The translations under genes and the position numbers were made by a program. From Pseudobdellovibrionaceae bacterium (GTDB taxonomy: Bacteria > Bdellovibrionota > Bdellovibrionia > Bdellovibrionales > Bdellovibrionaceae), in the NCBI GenBank assembly GCA_019637955.1, contig JAHBUS010000002.1, positions 186,001 to 250,000 of the forward strand: DNA of 64,000 nucleotides. The letters are read 5' to 3'. The notes under the pieces were generated by a model. The model was given only the letters and a program-made list of their open reading frames with translations. It made no database searches and was not told the origin of the DNA. Positions 15,043-22,783 of this stretch are shown in pieces; the stretch's first letter is position 1, and every line of letters begins with the position of its first letter.

Positions 15043-16395
15043 TTCGTGGCCGCGGGAGTTCGAGGCGTTGAAGAACTTCTCGTTGCGTTCGCTGAATTGG
15101 TCTTTGTAGTGCTTGCGGAACAAGCTCTGCGCCAGGTGCGAGGACTTCACGGTCCAATTTTTAACGTTGACGGTGATGGCCGCGACGGCCAGGCGGCTGT
15201 CGGCGCCACCGATGGCGTAACCCACGAACCAATCCACCTTGCCGCGAGGGTTGTCGCCGGTGAGCGAGCCGGTCTTGCCGCCGAGTTCAAGCTCACGGAA
15301 CTTGCGATCACGCATCAGCGGACGGAACGACTTGCTCGAGGTTCCGCGCGAGATCGTCGACCCCATGAGCTTTTTGAGGCGCTCAGCCCCTTCCGGGGTC
15401 ATGGTCACGGCGGCGGTGACGGGCTCGGATTGGTACAACAGATCGCCTGTTTCGTCGCGGATGCGGTCGATGATGGTGGGAACCATCATTTTACCCGAGG
15501 TGGCGACCGAGGCCGCGATCATCGCACCCTGGATCGGACTCATTTTCGTGACCTTATTAAAACCCGAGGCGATTTCGGTCAGGTGGTAGTCCTTTTCGGT
15601 CGGGATTTCGGTGAAACCTGAGTCGAACGGCAGATCGCTGTCGATCTTTTTGTTAAAGCCAAAGCGGACCGCGTACTCTTCAAGATCGCTGGGTTGCAGA
15701 CGCTCCAGCGTTAAACGGCCGAAAACGGTGTTGATGGACCGCGCGAAGGCTTCGCGGATGGTCATGTTCCGGCTCCAGCGGTTGCGCTTCGAGTCCATCA
15801 CATTCTTTTTATAGAGCGTGTAGTTGCCGCCGTTGAACATCACGATGGTATCGGGAGACAGCTCATACTTGTCCATCGCGGCGGTGGCCGTGACAATTTT
15901 AAAGATCGATGCCGCGGGGAACGTCCCACGCAAAGCCAGGTTCGTGGCATTGGGGTCATTTTTTTGGTAGGTGCTCATCGCCAAGATGCGGCCGGTGAGA
16001 GCATCCATCACGACAACGCTGCCGTAATCGGGTCGGTAAGAGCGCAAAAGCCGATCCGCCTCTTTCTGCAGATCAGGGTCGATGCTGTAGTCGATTTGGA
16101 CGTTCTTCGTGTCGCCGTCCCAGTACATCTCGGTTTTTTCAGGAAACTGGTTGTGCAAAAAAAGCGGTCCGAGTTCTTTGGCCAAGCGGCCTCGCACTTC
16201 CGAGATCTCGGCAACCTTTTTGGTCTCGGCGACCTGCTGGCGCTTCACTTCGCGCTCATCCGTTCCGAGCCACCACCAAATGCCGGCCATCAAAACCCAC
16301 GGCAGGAGAAAGAGCGTCAGCAAACGCCGCTTCAGCTTGATTCTTGAGTGGGGGCGTCGAGTTTTGGAAGTCCGCATTTCGAGATTTTTCCGCAT
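15040..16395 (-). CDS. Penicillin-binding protein (class B transpeptidase-like)
   Basis: About 451 residues from the ATG at 16395. The true start is uncertain: an ATG at 16377 or a TTG near 16434, behind GGGGAGG, are alternatives. A basic cytoplasmic stretch (RRPHSRIKLKRR) precedes one membrane helix ending AGIWWW, then a periplasmic transpeptidase domain. Active-site motifs are intact: SIFK (Ser163, Lys166 counted from 16395), SIN, and KTGS (Lys374). There is no glycosyltransferase domain. The family crosslinks peptidoglycan with DD-transpeptidase chemistry. At this length, and without a large N-terminal dimerisation domain, it could act in a specialised remodelling role. The TAA stop abuts the palindromic repeat. 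Confidence 0.85.
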   Translation of the reverse strand: MRKNLEMRTSKTRRPHSRIKLKRRLLTLFLLPWVLMAGIWWWLGTDEREVKRQQVAETKKVAEISEVRGRLAKELGPLFLHNQFPEKTEMYWDGDTKNVQIDYSIDPDLQKEADRLLRSYRPDYGSVVVMDALTGRILAMSTYQKNDPNATNLALRGTFPAASIFKIVTATAAMDKYELSPDTIVMFNGGNYTLYKKNVMDSKRNRWSRNMTIREAFARSINTVFGRLTLERLQPSDLEEYAVRFGFNKKIDSDLPFDSGFTEIPTEKDYHLTEIASGFNKVTKMSPIQGAMIAASVATSGKMMVPTIIDRIRDETGDLLYQSEPVTAAVTMTPEGAERLKKLMGSTISRGTSSKSFRPLMRDRKFRELELGGKTGSLTGDNPRGKVDWFVGYAIGGADSRLAVAAITVNVKNWTVKSSHLAQSLFRKHYKDQFSERNEKFFNASNSRGHE

Positions 16396-16493
16396 ATCAA
16401 TGTTCAGCTTGAGGGGGGGTGTAAATCGAGGCAAGAGAAAAAGCCTCCCCAAGCTTGTTTTTTATCAGCGTACCAAGTTAAATGGGGAGGCGC

Positions 16494-17123
16494 ATGAAGA
16501 CGAAAGACAAGATTATTCTCACCTCGGTGGAGCTGTTCAATAAGAGCGGCGTGGTCGCCATTACGACCAATCACATCGCGAAAGAACTGGGCATCAGTCC
16601 GGGAAATCTTTACTTTCACTTCCGCAATAAAGAAGAAATCATCCGTCACATTTTCAAGATCATGTGCCAAGAGACTTACGCGCTCTGGCACACCAAGAAG
16701 GGCCAAAAGCTGGTCCACCCGCTGGTGCTGATCGAGAAAAATTTTGAACTCTTCTGGAAGTACCGTTTCTTTCACCGTGAAATGTACTACCTGCGCCGCA
16801 AAGATTCTCAACTCAATAAGATGTGGAAGCTTCACATCGCCAAAGTTCTCAAGTTGATGACTCTCATGTACCGCCGATGGATCAAAGCGGGCTGGATGAA
16901 GATGATCGACAACGACGAAGAAACCCAGTTCGTCGTGAACGTCCTTCTGGCCACCGCATCGACCTTCCTGCACTTCTTCGAGAGCGCCGACCGCCAGCCC
17001 GCCAAGCGGCACGTCGAGAACGGAAAGATCTATGTCGCGCGTCTTTTGATCCATTGGACCGAAGGGCAAATGCGGCAAGATTTCGAAGACTTCATTTTTT
17101 CAACATCAAAAAAACCGTCTTAA
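16494..17123 (+). CDS. TetR/AcrR family transcriptional regulator
   Basis: 209 residues. The N-terminal helix-turn-helix is typical: TKDKIILTSVELFNKSG, then TTNHIAKELGISPGNLYFHF. The C-terminal ligand domain is aromatic and basic (FWKYRFFHREMYYLRR), like regulators responding to lipids or hydrophobic compounds. Two starts compete: ATG 16482, and ATG 16494 with GGGGAGG only three bases upstream. I prefer 16494 because the family starts there. It is divergent from the PBP gene and 76 bp ahead of a membrane-protein gene, either of which it may control. Confidence 0.88.
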   Translation: MKTKDKIILTSVELFNKSGVVAITTNHIAKELGISPGNLYFHFRNKEEIIRHIFKIMCQETYALWHTKKGQKLVHPLVLIEKNFELFWKYRFFHREMYYLRRKDSQLNKMWKLHIAKVLKLMTLMYRRWIKAGWMKMIDNDEETQFVVNVLLATASTFLHFFESADRQPAKRHVENGKIYVARLLIHWTEGQMRQDFEDFIFSTSKKPS

Positions 17124-17138
17124 AAAATTCTAAAACAA

Positions 17139-17181
17139 GGCACCTTTGGTGCTTTAAAAAAACCAGGCACCTTTGGTGCTA
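17139..17181. repeat. Two direct copies of a GCACC-TTT-GGTGC hairpin
   Basis: GGCACCTTTGGTGCT occurs at 17140-17154 and 17167-17181, 27 bp apart, separated by an A-rich linker. Each copy is a five-base-pair hairpin with a TTT loop. The left half (AGGCACCTTT) equals one arm of the stop-linked palindrome found elsewhere in the window. They sit between the TetR stop and the ribosome binding site of the next gene. Confidence 0.7.
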
Positions 17182-17199
17182 AAAAAAGGGGATCGCAAA

Positions 17200-17907
17200 A
17201 TGGGTTGGACGCTCTTGAACGAAAACGGGCTGATGTTTCTGCTCCGCTGGCTGCACTACTTCTTTGGTGTGATCTGGATCGGACATCTTTACTACTTCAA
17301 CTTCGTTCAGGGTGCCTACATGGCCGAGGCCGATGCGGCCGCGAAGACGTCGTTGCAAACCAAACTCTTGCCGAAGGCTCTCTGGTGGTTCCGTTGGGGC
17401 GCGATGGGCACCATGCTGACCGGCGTGCTCTATCTCGGCCACCGCATCATGCAGTTCCCGACCTTTCATGACTATTTGATGACCAGCTACGGTCTCACCA
17501 TCTCGATCGGGGCGATTTTGGGTCTGACGATGTGGGCGAACGTTTGGTTCGTGATCTGGCCCAATCAAAAAGTCGTGATTCAGTCGGCCAATCAGGTGTC
17601 GCAAGGCGGTTCGGCGCTTCCGAGCGCGGCGGCTTCAGGCGCGCGCGCGATGGTCGCCTCGCGCATCAACACCGTCTTTTCGATCCCGATGCTTTTCTTC
17701 ATGGGCGCGGCCAGTCACTTGCCCTTTGCGGTTCGTGAAGAGTCGAAAATGACGCTTTTCTGGATCGTGTTCGGATTGATCTGGGCGGGATTCACGTTCT
17801 GGGGTCTCAAAGGCAAAGCGGGATTCTTGACGACGTTGAAGAACACGCTGATCGCCGGATTCGGTTTGATCCTCGCGATTTACATTTTGCTCGAAGTCAC
17901 TCTGTAA
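17200..17907 (+). CDS. Urate-oxidase N-terminal-domain (PuuD-like) membrane protein
   Basis: 235 residues from the ATG at 17200, with AAAGGGG seven bases before it. The pattern LLRWLHYFFGVIWIGHLYYFNFVQG matches the Urate_ox_N membrane domain, with a conserved helix carrying His and Trp residues. About six membrane helices are visible. PuuD proteins join this domain to a cytochrome c and oxidise urate; here the cytochrome part is absent, as in many stand-alone homologues of unknown role. Conserved histidines in the helices suggest haem or quinone contact (inference). The TetR gene directly upstream is its likely regulator. Confidence 0.72.
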   Translation: MGWTLLNENGLMFLLRWLHYFFGVIWIGHLYYFNFVQGAYMAEADAAAKTSLQTKLLPKALWWFRWGAMGTMLTGVLYLGHRIMQFPTFHDYLMTSYGLTISIGAILGLTMWANVWFVIWPNQKVVIQSANQVSQGGSALPSAAASGARAMVASRINTVFSIPMLFFMGAASHLPFAVREESKMTLFWIVFGLIWAGFTFWGLKGKAGFLTTLKNTLIAGFGLILAIYILLEVTL

Positions 17908-17933
17908 AGACTTTGCGACGAAGATGACGACGG

Positions 17934-17967
17934 GGCGGCGCCGATGGGCGCCGTTTCTTTTTTAAAG
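17934..17967 (+). terminator. Intrinsic terminator (convergent genes)
   Basis: CGGCGCC and GGCGCCG pair around GATG, followed by TTTCTTTTTT. It ends the 17200 gene and lies at the stop of the convergent 17962 gene. Confidence 0.8.
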
Positions 17968-18450
17968 AGCGCCCGAATCGTGGCAGGGCGTTTCGACCTT
18001 GGTGACTTGGTCAGAACCGCTCACTTGAATCGTGACCGGGCAGTTCGCGTCTCCGGCGGGCTGCAAAAAGCCGATCGCTTTGATCAACTGCGCAGCAGCG
18101 GCAGGGAACTGATTGCCAAAGTTCGAAGACGACTCGCCGTTTCGAACGACGAACGCGGTGATCACGGGAGCCAGTGTTTTCTCACCACGCGTGATCGACA
18201 TCGAAGACACGATCAACCGCAAGGCACCGGTGTCGTCAAAAACGTGGCTCGCGTAGACATTGCTGCAAGGCTTGCCTTTTTTGGTGCCGTTGCAATCGGT
18301 TTGACTCCAAAAGCTGGTGTGAATCGCGCGCACGAGCTTAAAGCTGGAGGCCGACTCGCTGGCGGGGTCACGGGGCGCGGGTGCATGTTTCGCGGGGCCC
18401 GCGCAGCCCGCCAGCAAGCAAACACCGATCAAGGACATCGTTTTTCTCAT
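17962..18450 (-). CDS. Lipoprotein of unknown function
   Basis: 162 residues from the ATG at 18450, with GGAGG five bases upstream; a GTG six bases further up is less likely. The signal peptide ends in LLAGC, a lipobox at about residue 16, then an Ala/Pro-rich linker. Four more cysteines (SQTDCNG, KPCSNV, ANCPVT, ETPCHD) suggest two disulphides. I recognise no fold. It is transcribed alone, convergent with the membrane protein. Confidence 0.72.
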   Translation of the reverse strand: MRKTMSLIGVCLLAGCAGPAKHAPAPRDPASESASSFKLVRAIHTSFWSQTDCNGTKKGKPCSNVYASHVFDDTGALRLIVSSMSITRGEKTLAPVITAFVVRNGESSSNFGNQFPAAAAQLIKAIGFLQPAGDANCPVTIQVSGSDQVTKVETPCHDSGAL

Positions 18451-18599
18451 ACCCACCTCCGTGTCAGCGCGATCCTATTTAAGGATAGCATGTTTACGCA
18501 GGCAGCCGTCCACTTTTTGTTTGAATGAGCCGCGGAACCCTTTTGTGATGTGGGGGACTTGCCGCACCCAAGGTGCGCTTCACCTTCAAGGAGATCTCG

Positions 18600-19064
18600 A
18601 TGAAACGATTCGCTCTCATTTTCGTTCTAATTTTGGCCACGACCGAAGCTTGGGCCGAGTCTCAAGAAGACAACCACTCGAGCACCCCCGCTCCCATCAC
18701 CCTCGAGGGCGATTGGACCATGATCCGCCACGCCTGCAGCTCGGGCGCTCCTCCGGCCGACGCGTACGTTCCCGGCCGCGACCGTTTGGAGATCAGCTTC
18801 AATCAACAGACGTTCTCGTCGCGCAGCCGCGTCGGCGCTTGCGACACGTGGACCACGGGCCGCTACACCTTCGATGGCAATGTGTTGGTGATGAATTCCA
18901 CGCAAGTGAATTCGAACTGCGATGCGCGCGGGGCCTTGGGACGTTTTTCTTACCCGCTCGATTTCATGGGCGGCGACAATTTCGTGATTCACATGGGGCC
19001 GGTTGATGGCGGCGTTTGCCCTCGCGGCGATCTTTTGCAGAACACGTATCGTCGGACCAACTAA
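18600..19064 (+). CDS. Secreted lipocalin-like protein
   Basis: 154 residues from the ATG at 18600, with AAGGAG eight bases upstream. The signal peptide ends AWAES near residue 18. The mature chain starts LEGDWTMIRH, like the G-x-W motif of lipocalin-like folds, and continues as short alternating beta strands with four cysteines (HACSS, GACDTW, SNCDAR, GVCPRG). Lipocalins bind small hydrophobic ligands; that role here is only suggested by the pattern. A strong terminator follows. Confidence 0.65.
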   Translation: MKRFALIFVLILATTEAWAESQEDNHSSTPAPITLEGDWTMIRHACSSGAPPADAYVPGRDRLEISFNQQTFSSRSRVGACDTWTTGRYTFDGNVLVMNSTQVNSNCDARGALGRFSYPLDFMGGDNFVIHMGPVDGGVCPRGDLLQNTYRRTN

Positions 19065-19124
19065 GCATCTCGTCCGCTGTTTGCGGCGTTGACAGCGATT
19101 TTTTACAAAGCGTTTCCGCTCTCA

Positions 19125-19157
19125 AAAGCCCTGGGAAGACCTCCCGGGGCTTTTTCT
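19125..19157 (+). terminator. Intrinsic terminator
   Basis: AGCCCTGGGA pairs with TCCCGGGGCT around AGACC, followed by TTTTTCTTT. It ends the 18600 gene. Confidence 0.88.
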
Positions 19158-19158
19158 T

Positions 19159-19173
19159 TGGCATGGCGTTCGC
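19159..19173 (+). promoter_or_regulatory. Weak sigma-54-like element
   Basis: TGGCATGGCGTTCGC has GG and GC ten bases apart and a good TGGCA half, but TTCGC replaces TTTGC. It could serve the gene at 19295 with a leader of about 110 bases. Weaker than the pair at 13007 and 13691. Confidence 0.3.
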
Positions 19174-19294
19174 TTAATGGATTCTTCGAGAGTGACGTAA
19201 ACGGGCACCGATGAATTAAAGTTCGCCGGGCCTGTGGAAATCACAAAAACGACTAAAAGTTGCTCAAGCGAGCAAACAACGACAGGAGTCCTCA

Positions 19295-19693
19295 ATGCCA
19301 GCGACCATGATCAATGCACTGAAAAATTCACTGAAACTTGCGATTCTCGGTGTCTCGATCCTTTTGGCCACCGCCGTTCAGGCCGAAGCCCGCTCGTGTT
19401 CAGACATGACCAATGATCTGCGCGCGATGCAAAAAGCTCAAACCGCTCTGCTCGAATCCATGGTCCGCAAAAACGAATCCATGGCGTCGACCCTGGATCA
19501 GTACGCCCAGACTTTCAATTCCAAGAAAACCGTTCGTAAAGCCGACGTTGTTGGGATGAAGAAGTCGGCCGTCGCCTTCCGCAACCACCAAGAGCGTGAA
19601 CAAAAGTTGGTCCAGCGCTTCTCGGATAAGACCGACGAGCTGATCTCTCAGGTCGAACAGTGTCTCAAATCGAAGACGATTGCGGCCCAGTAA
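19295..19693 (+). CDS. Periplasmic helical protein of unknown function
   Basis: 132 residues; AGGAG lies eight bases before the ATG. The signal peptide ends AEARS near residue 33. The rest is predicted almost all helix, with polar heptad-like stretches (LLESMVRKNESMASTLDQYAQ and on) and one cysteine near each end (RSCSDM, EQCLKS), suggesting a coiled hairpin closed by a disulphide. No family recognised. The terminator-like hairpin at 19735 follows. Confidence 0.68.
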   Translation: MPATMINALKNSLKLAILGVSILLATAVQAEARSCSDMTNDLRAMQKAQTALLESMVRKNESMASTLDQYAQTFNSKKTVRKADVVGMKKSAVAFRNHQEREQKLVQRFSDKTDELISQVEQCLKSKTIAAQ

Positions 19694-19734
19694 AACCAGA
19701 CCTCAGGACTGTCGTTTTTTTTGTTTATTGTCCC

Positions 19735-19767
19735 GAAAATCAGCCTATGCGGCTGATTTTCTTTTTT
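19735..19767 (+). terminator. Intrinsic terminator whose loop holds the next start codon
   Basis: GAAAATCAGCC pairs perfectly with GGCTGATTTTC over eleven base pairs around the loop TATGC, and TTTTTT follows. It should end the 19295 transcript. The ATG in the loop (19747-19749) is the apparent start codon of the SH3 protein. Confidence 0.8.
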
Positions 19768-20223
19768 CTGGCGGGTGTTCTCGCGTGCGCGGTGTCCCGC
19801 GCGCAATCGACCTGCGTTCACCGCTCCGGCGCGATTCTGCGCTCGGCTCCTCAGGCCTCTGCTCCCATGTCTTGGAAAGTTCCCAAGTACATGCCGCTCG
19901 CCACCACCGGGCAAAGCCGTACCGGGTTTGTCGAAGTCGTCGACGTCGACGGGCAAAAGCATTGGGCCTCCACCAAAGATGTCTCGAGCCGCTTGAAGTG
20001 TTTGGTCGTCGCGTCCCGAAAATCAAAACTCCGCACGGGTCCCGGTTCTGAGTTCGCGATCGCCCACGCGGGTGTCGCCGACAAGTACAGCACCTTCGTG
20101 GACCTGGGCGGCGAAGACGGCTGGACTCAAGTCCAGGACGAAACGGGCGACAAAGCCTGGATCAATCTTGATCACGTTTGGAAGCCCTCGCGCCGCATGC
20201 GCATGTCCTTCGACGCCGACTAA
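19747..20223 (+). CDS. Secreted protein with two bacterial SH3-like domains
   Basis: 158 residues from the ATG at 19747. A good signal peptide (MRLIFFFLAGVLACAVSRA) starts there, which is why I keep this start although it has no ribosome binding site and lies in a terminator loop. Two SH3b-like repeats follow: the first runs from GAILRSAPQAS to KHWASTKDV, the second from KLRTGPGSEF to DKAWINLDHVW. Such domains bind cell wall or protein ligands in the periplasm. The TAA stop is directly followed by the palindromic repeat. Confidence 0.78.
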   Translation: MRLIFFFLAGVLACAVSRAQSTCVHRSGAILRSAPQASAPMSWKVPKYMPLATTGQSRTGFVEVVDVDGQKHWASTKDVSSRLKCLVVASRKSKLRTGPGSEFAIAHAGVADKYSTFVDLGGEDGWTQVQDETGDKAWINLDHVWKPSRRMRMSFDAD

Positions 20224-20240
20224 AAGGTGCCTGGCACCTT
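20221..20240. repeat. Stop-codon-linked palindrome, copy 2
   Basis: The TAA stop of the SH3 gene (20221-20223) is followed with no gap by AAGGTGCCTGGCACCTT (20224-20240), in the same orientation relative to the gene as the copies at 15021 and 26910. Confidence 0.85.
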
Positions 20241-20578
20241 CAAAGCACCCGCATCAATCTCGACGCATTGCTAGACTAAAGTTTGGCAGCGACCTGTCAT
20301 GATCTGATCTTACCTGTCCTGTCGTGAAACTAACTTGTCTCTGAGAAGAGCCAATTAAAGAATCAACCCGCACTCATTAAGAAGTCGTGAAGTTCTAAAC
20401 ACTTCAAAGATTTTAAGGGCGTGTAAGATTTTTTTGTTGCCAAGAGATTTCAAAGCTCTTTCAATGGACCAGTTCCAAAATGGGTCCACTAGAGTTCGAA
20501 CTCGAATGGATCTGGAGGGAACAGGGCGGTCCGAGGGGGAACGCCTGATCTCAACCGACGGCACAAATGGGGGAATTT
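20241..20578. other. Gene-free stretch, more AT-rich than its surroundings
   Basis: About 340 bp without a supportable gene. TGCTAGACT near 20269 looks like an extended -10. GAGTTCGAACTC near 20493 is a perfect 12-bp palindrome. A 69-codon frame on the minus strand has no ribosome binding site and no recognisable product. The rest shows no clear structure; a promoter for the 20579 gene must lie here. Confidence 0.4.
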
Positions 20579-20947
20579 ATGTCACCGGTCGCAGAAACGC
20601 TGATTAAGGAATGCAAGCAGAAGCTTCTCACCGCAAAGGCGGAGCTCCTCAATCGCGTGAAAGAGTCTCGCAACGATCTCAACAATGACGACAAGGGGGG
20701 AGACGAGGCGGACCAGACCGTTCGCGTTCTGGCTGAAGCCGAGTTCTTGTCGCGCCACGAGCGTCTGAGAAATCAGCTCATGGAGATCGAAAATGCGTTG
20801 GCCCGAATCGAGAACGGCAGCTTCGGCATCTGCGAAGAAACTGACGAGCTCATCGAGCCCGAGCGTTTGCGTGCGATTCCGTGGACCCGCCTTTCAATCG
20901 AAGGCGCCGAGATCCGCGAATCCATGAATAAGAAATACGCGCGATAG
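20579..20947 (+). CDS. TraR/DksA-fold protein without the zinc cysteines
   Basis: 122 residues from the ATG at 20579, preceded by GGGGGAA; an ATG at 20567 lies in front of that signal and is less likely. The layout is that of DksA/TraR proteins: a long helical hairpin (LIKECKQKLLTAKAELLNRV to LRNQLMEIENALARIENG) then GSFGIC and the RLRAIPWTRL segment of the C-terminal module. Of the four zinc-site cysteines only the first (GICEE) remains; the others read Thr, Thr and Glu-like residues. Family members bind RNA polymerase through the secondary channel; a zinc-free version could keep that. A terminator follows. Confidence 0.75.
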   Translation: MSPVAETLIKECKQKLLTAKAELLNRVKESRNDLNNDDKGGDEADQTVRVLAEAEFLSRHERLRNQLMEIENALARIENGSFGICEETDELIEPERLRAIPWTRLSIEGAEIRESMNKKYAR

Positions 20948-20970
20948 TTTGAAGAGACTCTAAAAAAATC

Positions 20971-21010
20971 AAAGGGCTCGGTGGCAAGGACGCCACCAGC
21001 CCTTTTTTAT
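20971..21010 (+). terminator. Intrinsic terminator
   Basis: AAAGGGCT pairs with AGCCCTTT and, inside it, GGTGGC with GCCACC; TTTTT follows. It ends the 20579 gene. Confidence 0.88.
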
Positions 21011-21109
21011 TTGGGAATTTGCATCTTGCGTCAAAAGGCCAATGGCTTGATTTTTCAAGGCGTTGCCCGGATGTTGTGGCGGCTTAACCAATTTGAGGAG
21101 GACCCCCAA

Positions 21110-22738
21110 ATGAAGCTGAACACACTCGGGCTTGCCCTGATGACGGCCCTGATGATGCTTGCTGGCACTGCTGGTGCCGTTTCGTTGAATGCCAACGCCC
21201 CTGTCGGCGGAACATTCACGCGCAACTTGGGCGGTGAGCCCCCGTCCATCCACCCCATCACTTACGAAGATCTTTATGGCGCGTATGTTCTGGGTTACGT
21301 GATGGACACTTTGGCTCAGCGCAACCCTGAGACCAATGAGTTCGAACCCCGTTTGGCCGAAAAATGGGAAATCTCGAAAGACCAAAAGACCTACACATTC
21401 TTCCTCCGCAAAGATGCGACCTTCCACGATGGTAAGCCTGTCACCGCCGAAGACGTGAAGTTCAGCTTGGACGCTCTTCGCGATCCCGCTTACAAAGCCG
21501 CGGACAAGCTCCCTTACTACGAGGGCATCGCCAAAGTTGAAGTCGTCGACACGCACACCGTGAAATTCCATGTGAAAGACACGTACTTCCAAAACTTCAT
21601 TTCGATGGCAGAACTCTACGTTTTGCCGAAACACGTTTACAGCGACGTTGAGAAGTCGAAAAAAATGACCAAGGCCGCTGTCGGCGCCGGTCCTTACATC
21701 CTCGACAAATTCGAACGCGGTCAGCGTATCGTTCTCAAGCGCAACCCCACTTGGTACGGCTACAACACGCCCGCTTGGAAAGGTTCGAACAACTTCGCCA
21801 CCGTGATCCTGCGTTTCGTGAAAGAAGCCGCGGTTTCTTTCGAGATGATCAAAAAGGGTGAGCTCGACTACGAAGTTCTCACGGCTGAATACTACGTGAA
21901 AAAGGCCGAAGGCGCTCCCTGGGGCCAAACCGTTTTCAAAAACAAAGTTGAGAACAAATCGCCCAAATCGTACGGCTTCGTCGGCTGGAACTTCCGCCGC
22001 GACATGTTCCAAGACAAGAACGTCCGTATCGCTCTCGCGCACCTGATGAACCGCGAAGAGATGAACCAAAAATTCCGCTACGGAATGTCGGACCTGGCCA
22101 CGGGCCCCACGTACCGCATGTCGGAGTACGCTTCGAAAAAGGTCAAAGCGCTCGAGTTCAACCCCAAATTGGCGGCCGAACTGCTCGCCAAAGCCGGTTG
22201 GAAAGACAGCAACAAAGACGGCATCTTGGACAAAACCATCAACGGCAAGAAAGTGGATCTGCGCTTCTCGCTGATGTACGCCAATAAAGACTTCGAAAAA
22301 TACTGGACGCTCTACAAAGAAGGTCTCAAAAAGGCCGGCGTCGAGATGGACTTGAAATATCTCGAGTGGAACTCGTTCTTGAAACTCCTCGACGAAGGCA
22401 ACTTCGATGCGGCCGCCCTGGCCTGGTCGGGAACTTTCGAATGGGACCCCAAGCAGATCTGGCACTCGGCGAACGCGGTTCCCGGTGGTTCGAACTTCAT
22501 CGCCTACAAAAACACCGAGGTTGATAAGCTCATCGACCAAGCTCGCATGGAAGCCAACAAAGGTAAACGCATCGAGAAGCTGAATAAAGTTTACGAACTG
22601 ATCGCGGCGGATGCTCCCTACGCTTGGCTCTTCAACGACAAGTACGCGTTCTACGCGAACTCGAATAAAGTCGCCAAACCCGCCGATACCTTTGCATTCG
22701 ACGTTGGTTTCGACTACTGGTGGACCAAAGCTCCCTAA
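21110..22738 (+). CDS. Peptide ABC transporter substrate-binding protein (family 5)
   Basis: 542 residues from the ATG at 21110, behind GAGGAGGAC. The signal peptide ends TAGA near residue 23. Family 5 (OppA/DppA/YejA-like) features are clear: GGEPPSIHPIT, then LAEKWEISKDQKTYTFFLRKD, and DVKFSLDALRDP. It catches peptides or similar compounds in the periplasm for the permeases at 22784 and 23809. The ATPases are not in this operon; matching dppD/oppF-type genes stand at 36701-38655. Confidence 0.9.
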   Translation: MKLNTLGLALMTALMMLAGTAGAVSLNANAPVGGTFTRNLGGEPPSIHPITYEDLYGAYVLGYVMDTLAQRNPETNEFEPRLAEKWEISKDQKTYTFFLRKDATFHDGKPVTAEDVKFSLDALRDPAYKAADKLPYYEGIAKVEVVDTHTVKFHVKDTYFQNFISMAELYVLPKHVYSDVEKSKKMTKAAVGAGPYILDKFERGQRIVLKRNPTWYGYNTPAWKGSNNFATVILRFVKEAAVSFEMIKKGELDYEVLTAEYYVKKAEGAPWGQTVFKNKVENKSPKSYGFVGWNFRRDMFQDKNVRIALAHLMNREEMNQKFRYGMSDLATGPTYRMSEYASKKVKALEFNPKLAAELLAKAGWKDSNKDGILDKTINGKKVDLRFSLMYANKDFEKYWTLYKEGLKKAGVEMDLKYLEWNSFLKLLDEGNFDAAALAWSGTFEWDPKQIWHSANAVPGGSNFIAYKNTEVDKLIDQARMEANKGKRIEKLNKVYELIAADAPYAWLFNDKYAFYANSNKVAKPADTFAFDVGFDYWWTKAP

Positions 22739-22783
22739 TGGGGGCTTTTGGCTCTGGCTGATTTGAATTCGTAAGGACTTTCT

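Noticed and set aside
20485-20560. tRNA-like T-arm (GAGTTCGAACTC)
   Set aside because: It is a simple palindrome; I could not build an acceptor stem, D-arm or anticodon arm around it.
20355-20564. A 69-codon minus-strand frame in the gap before the TraR/DksA-like gene
   Set aside because: No ribosome binding site, no recognisable domain, and it lies across the likely promoter region.
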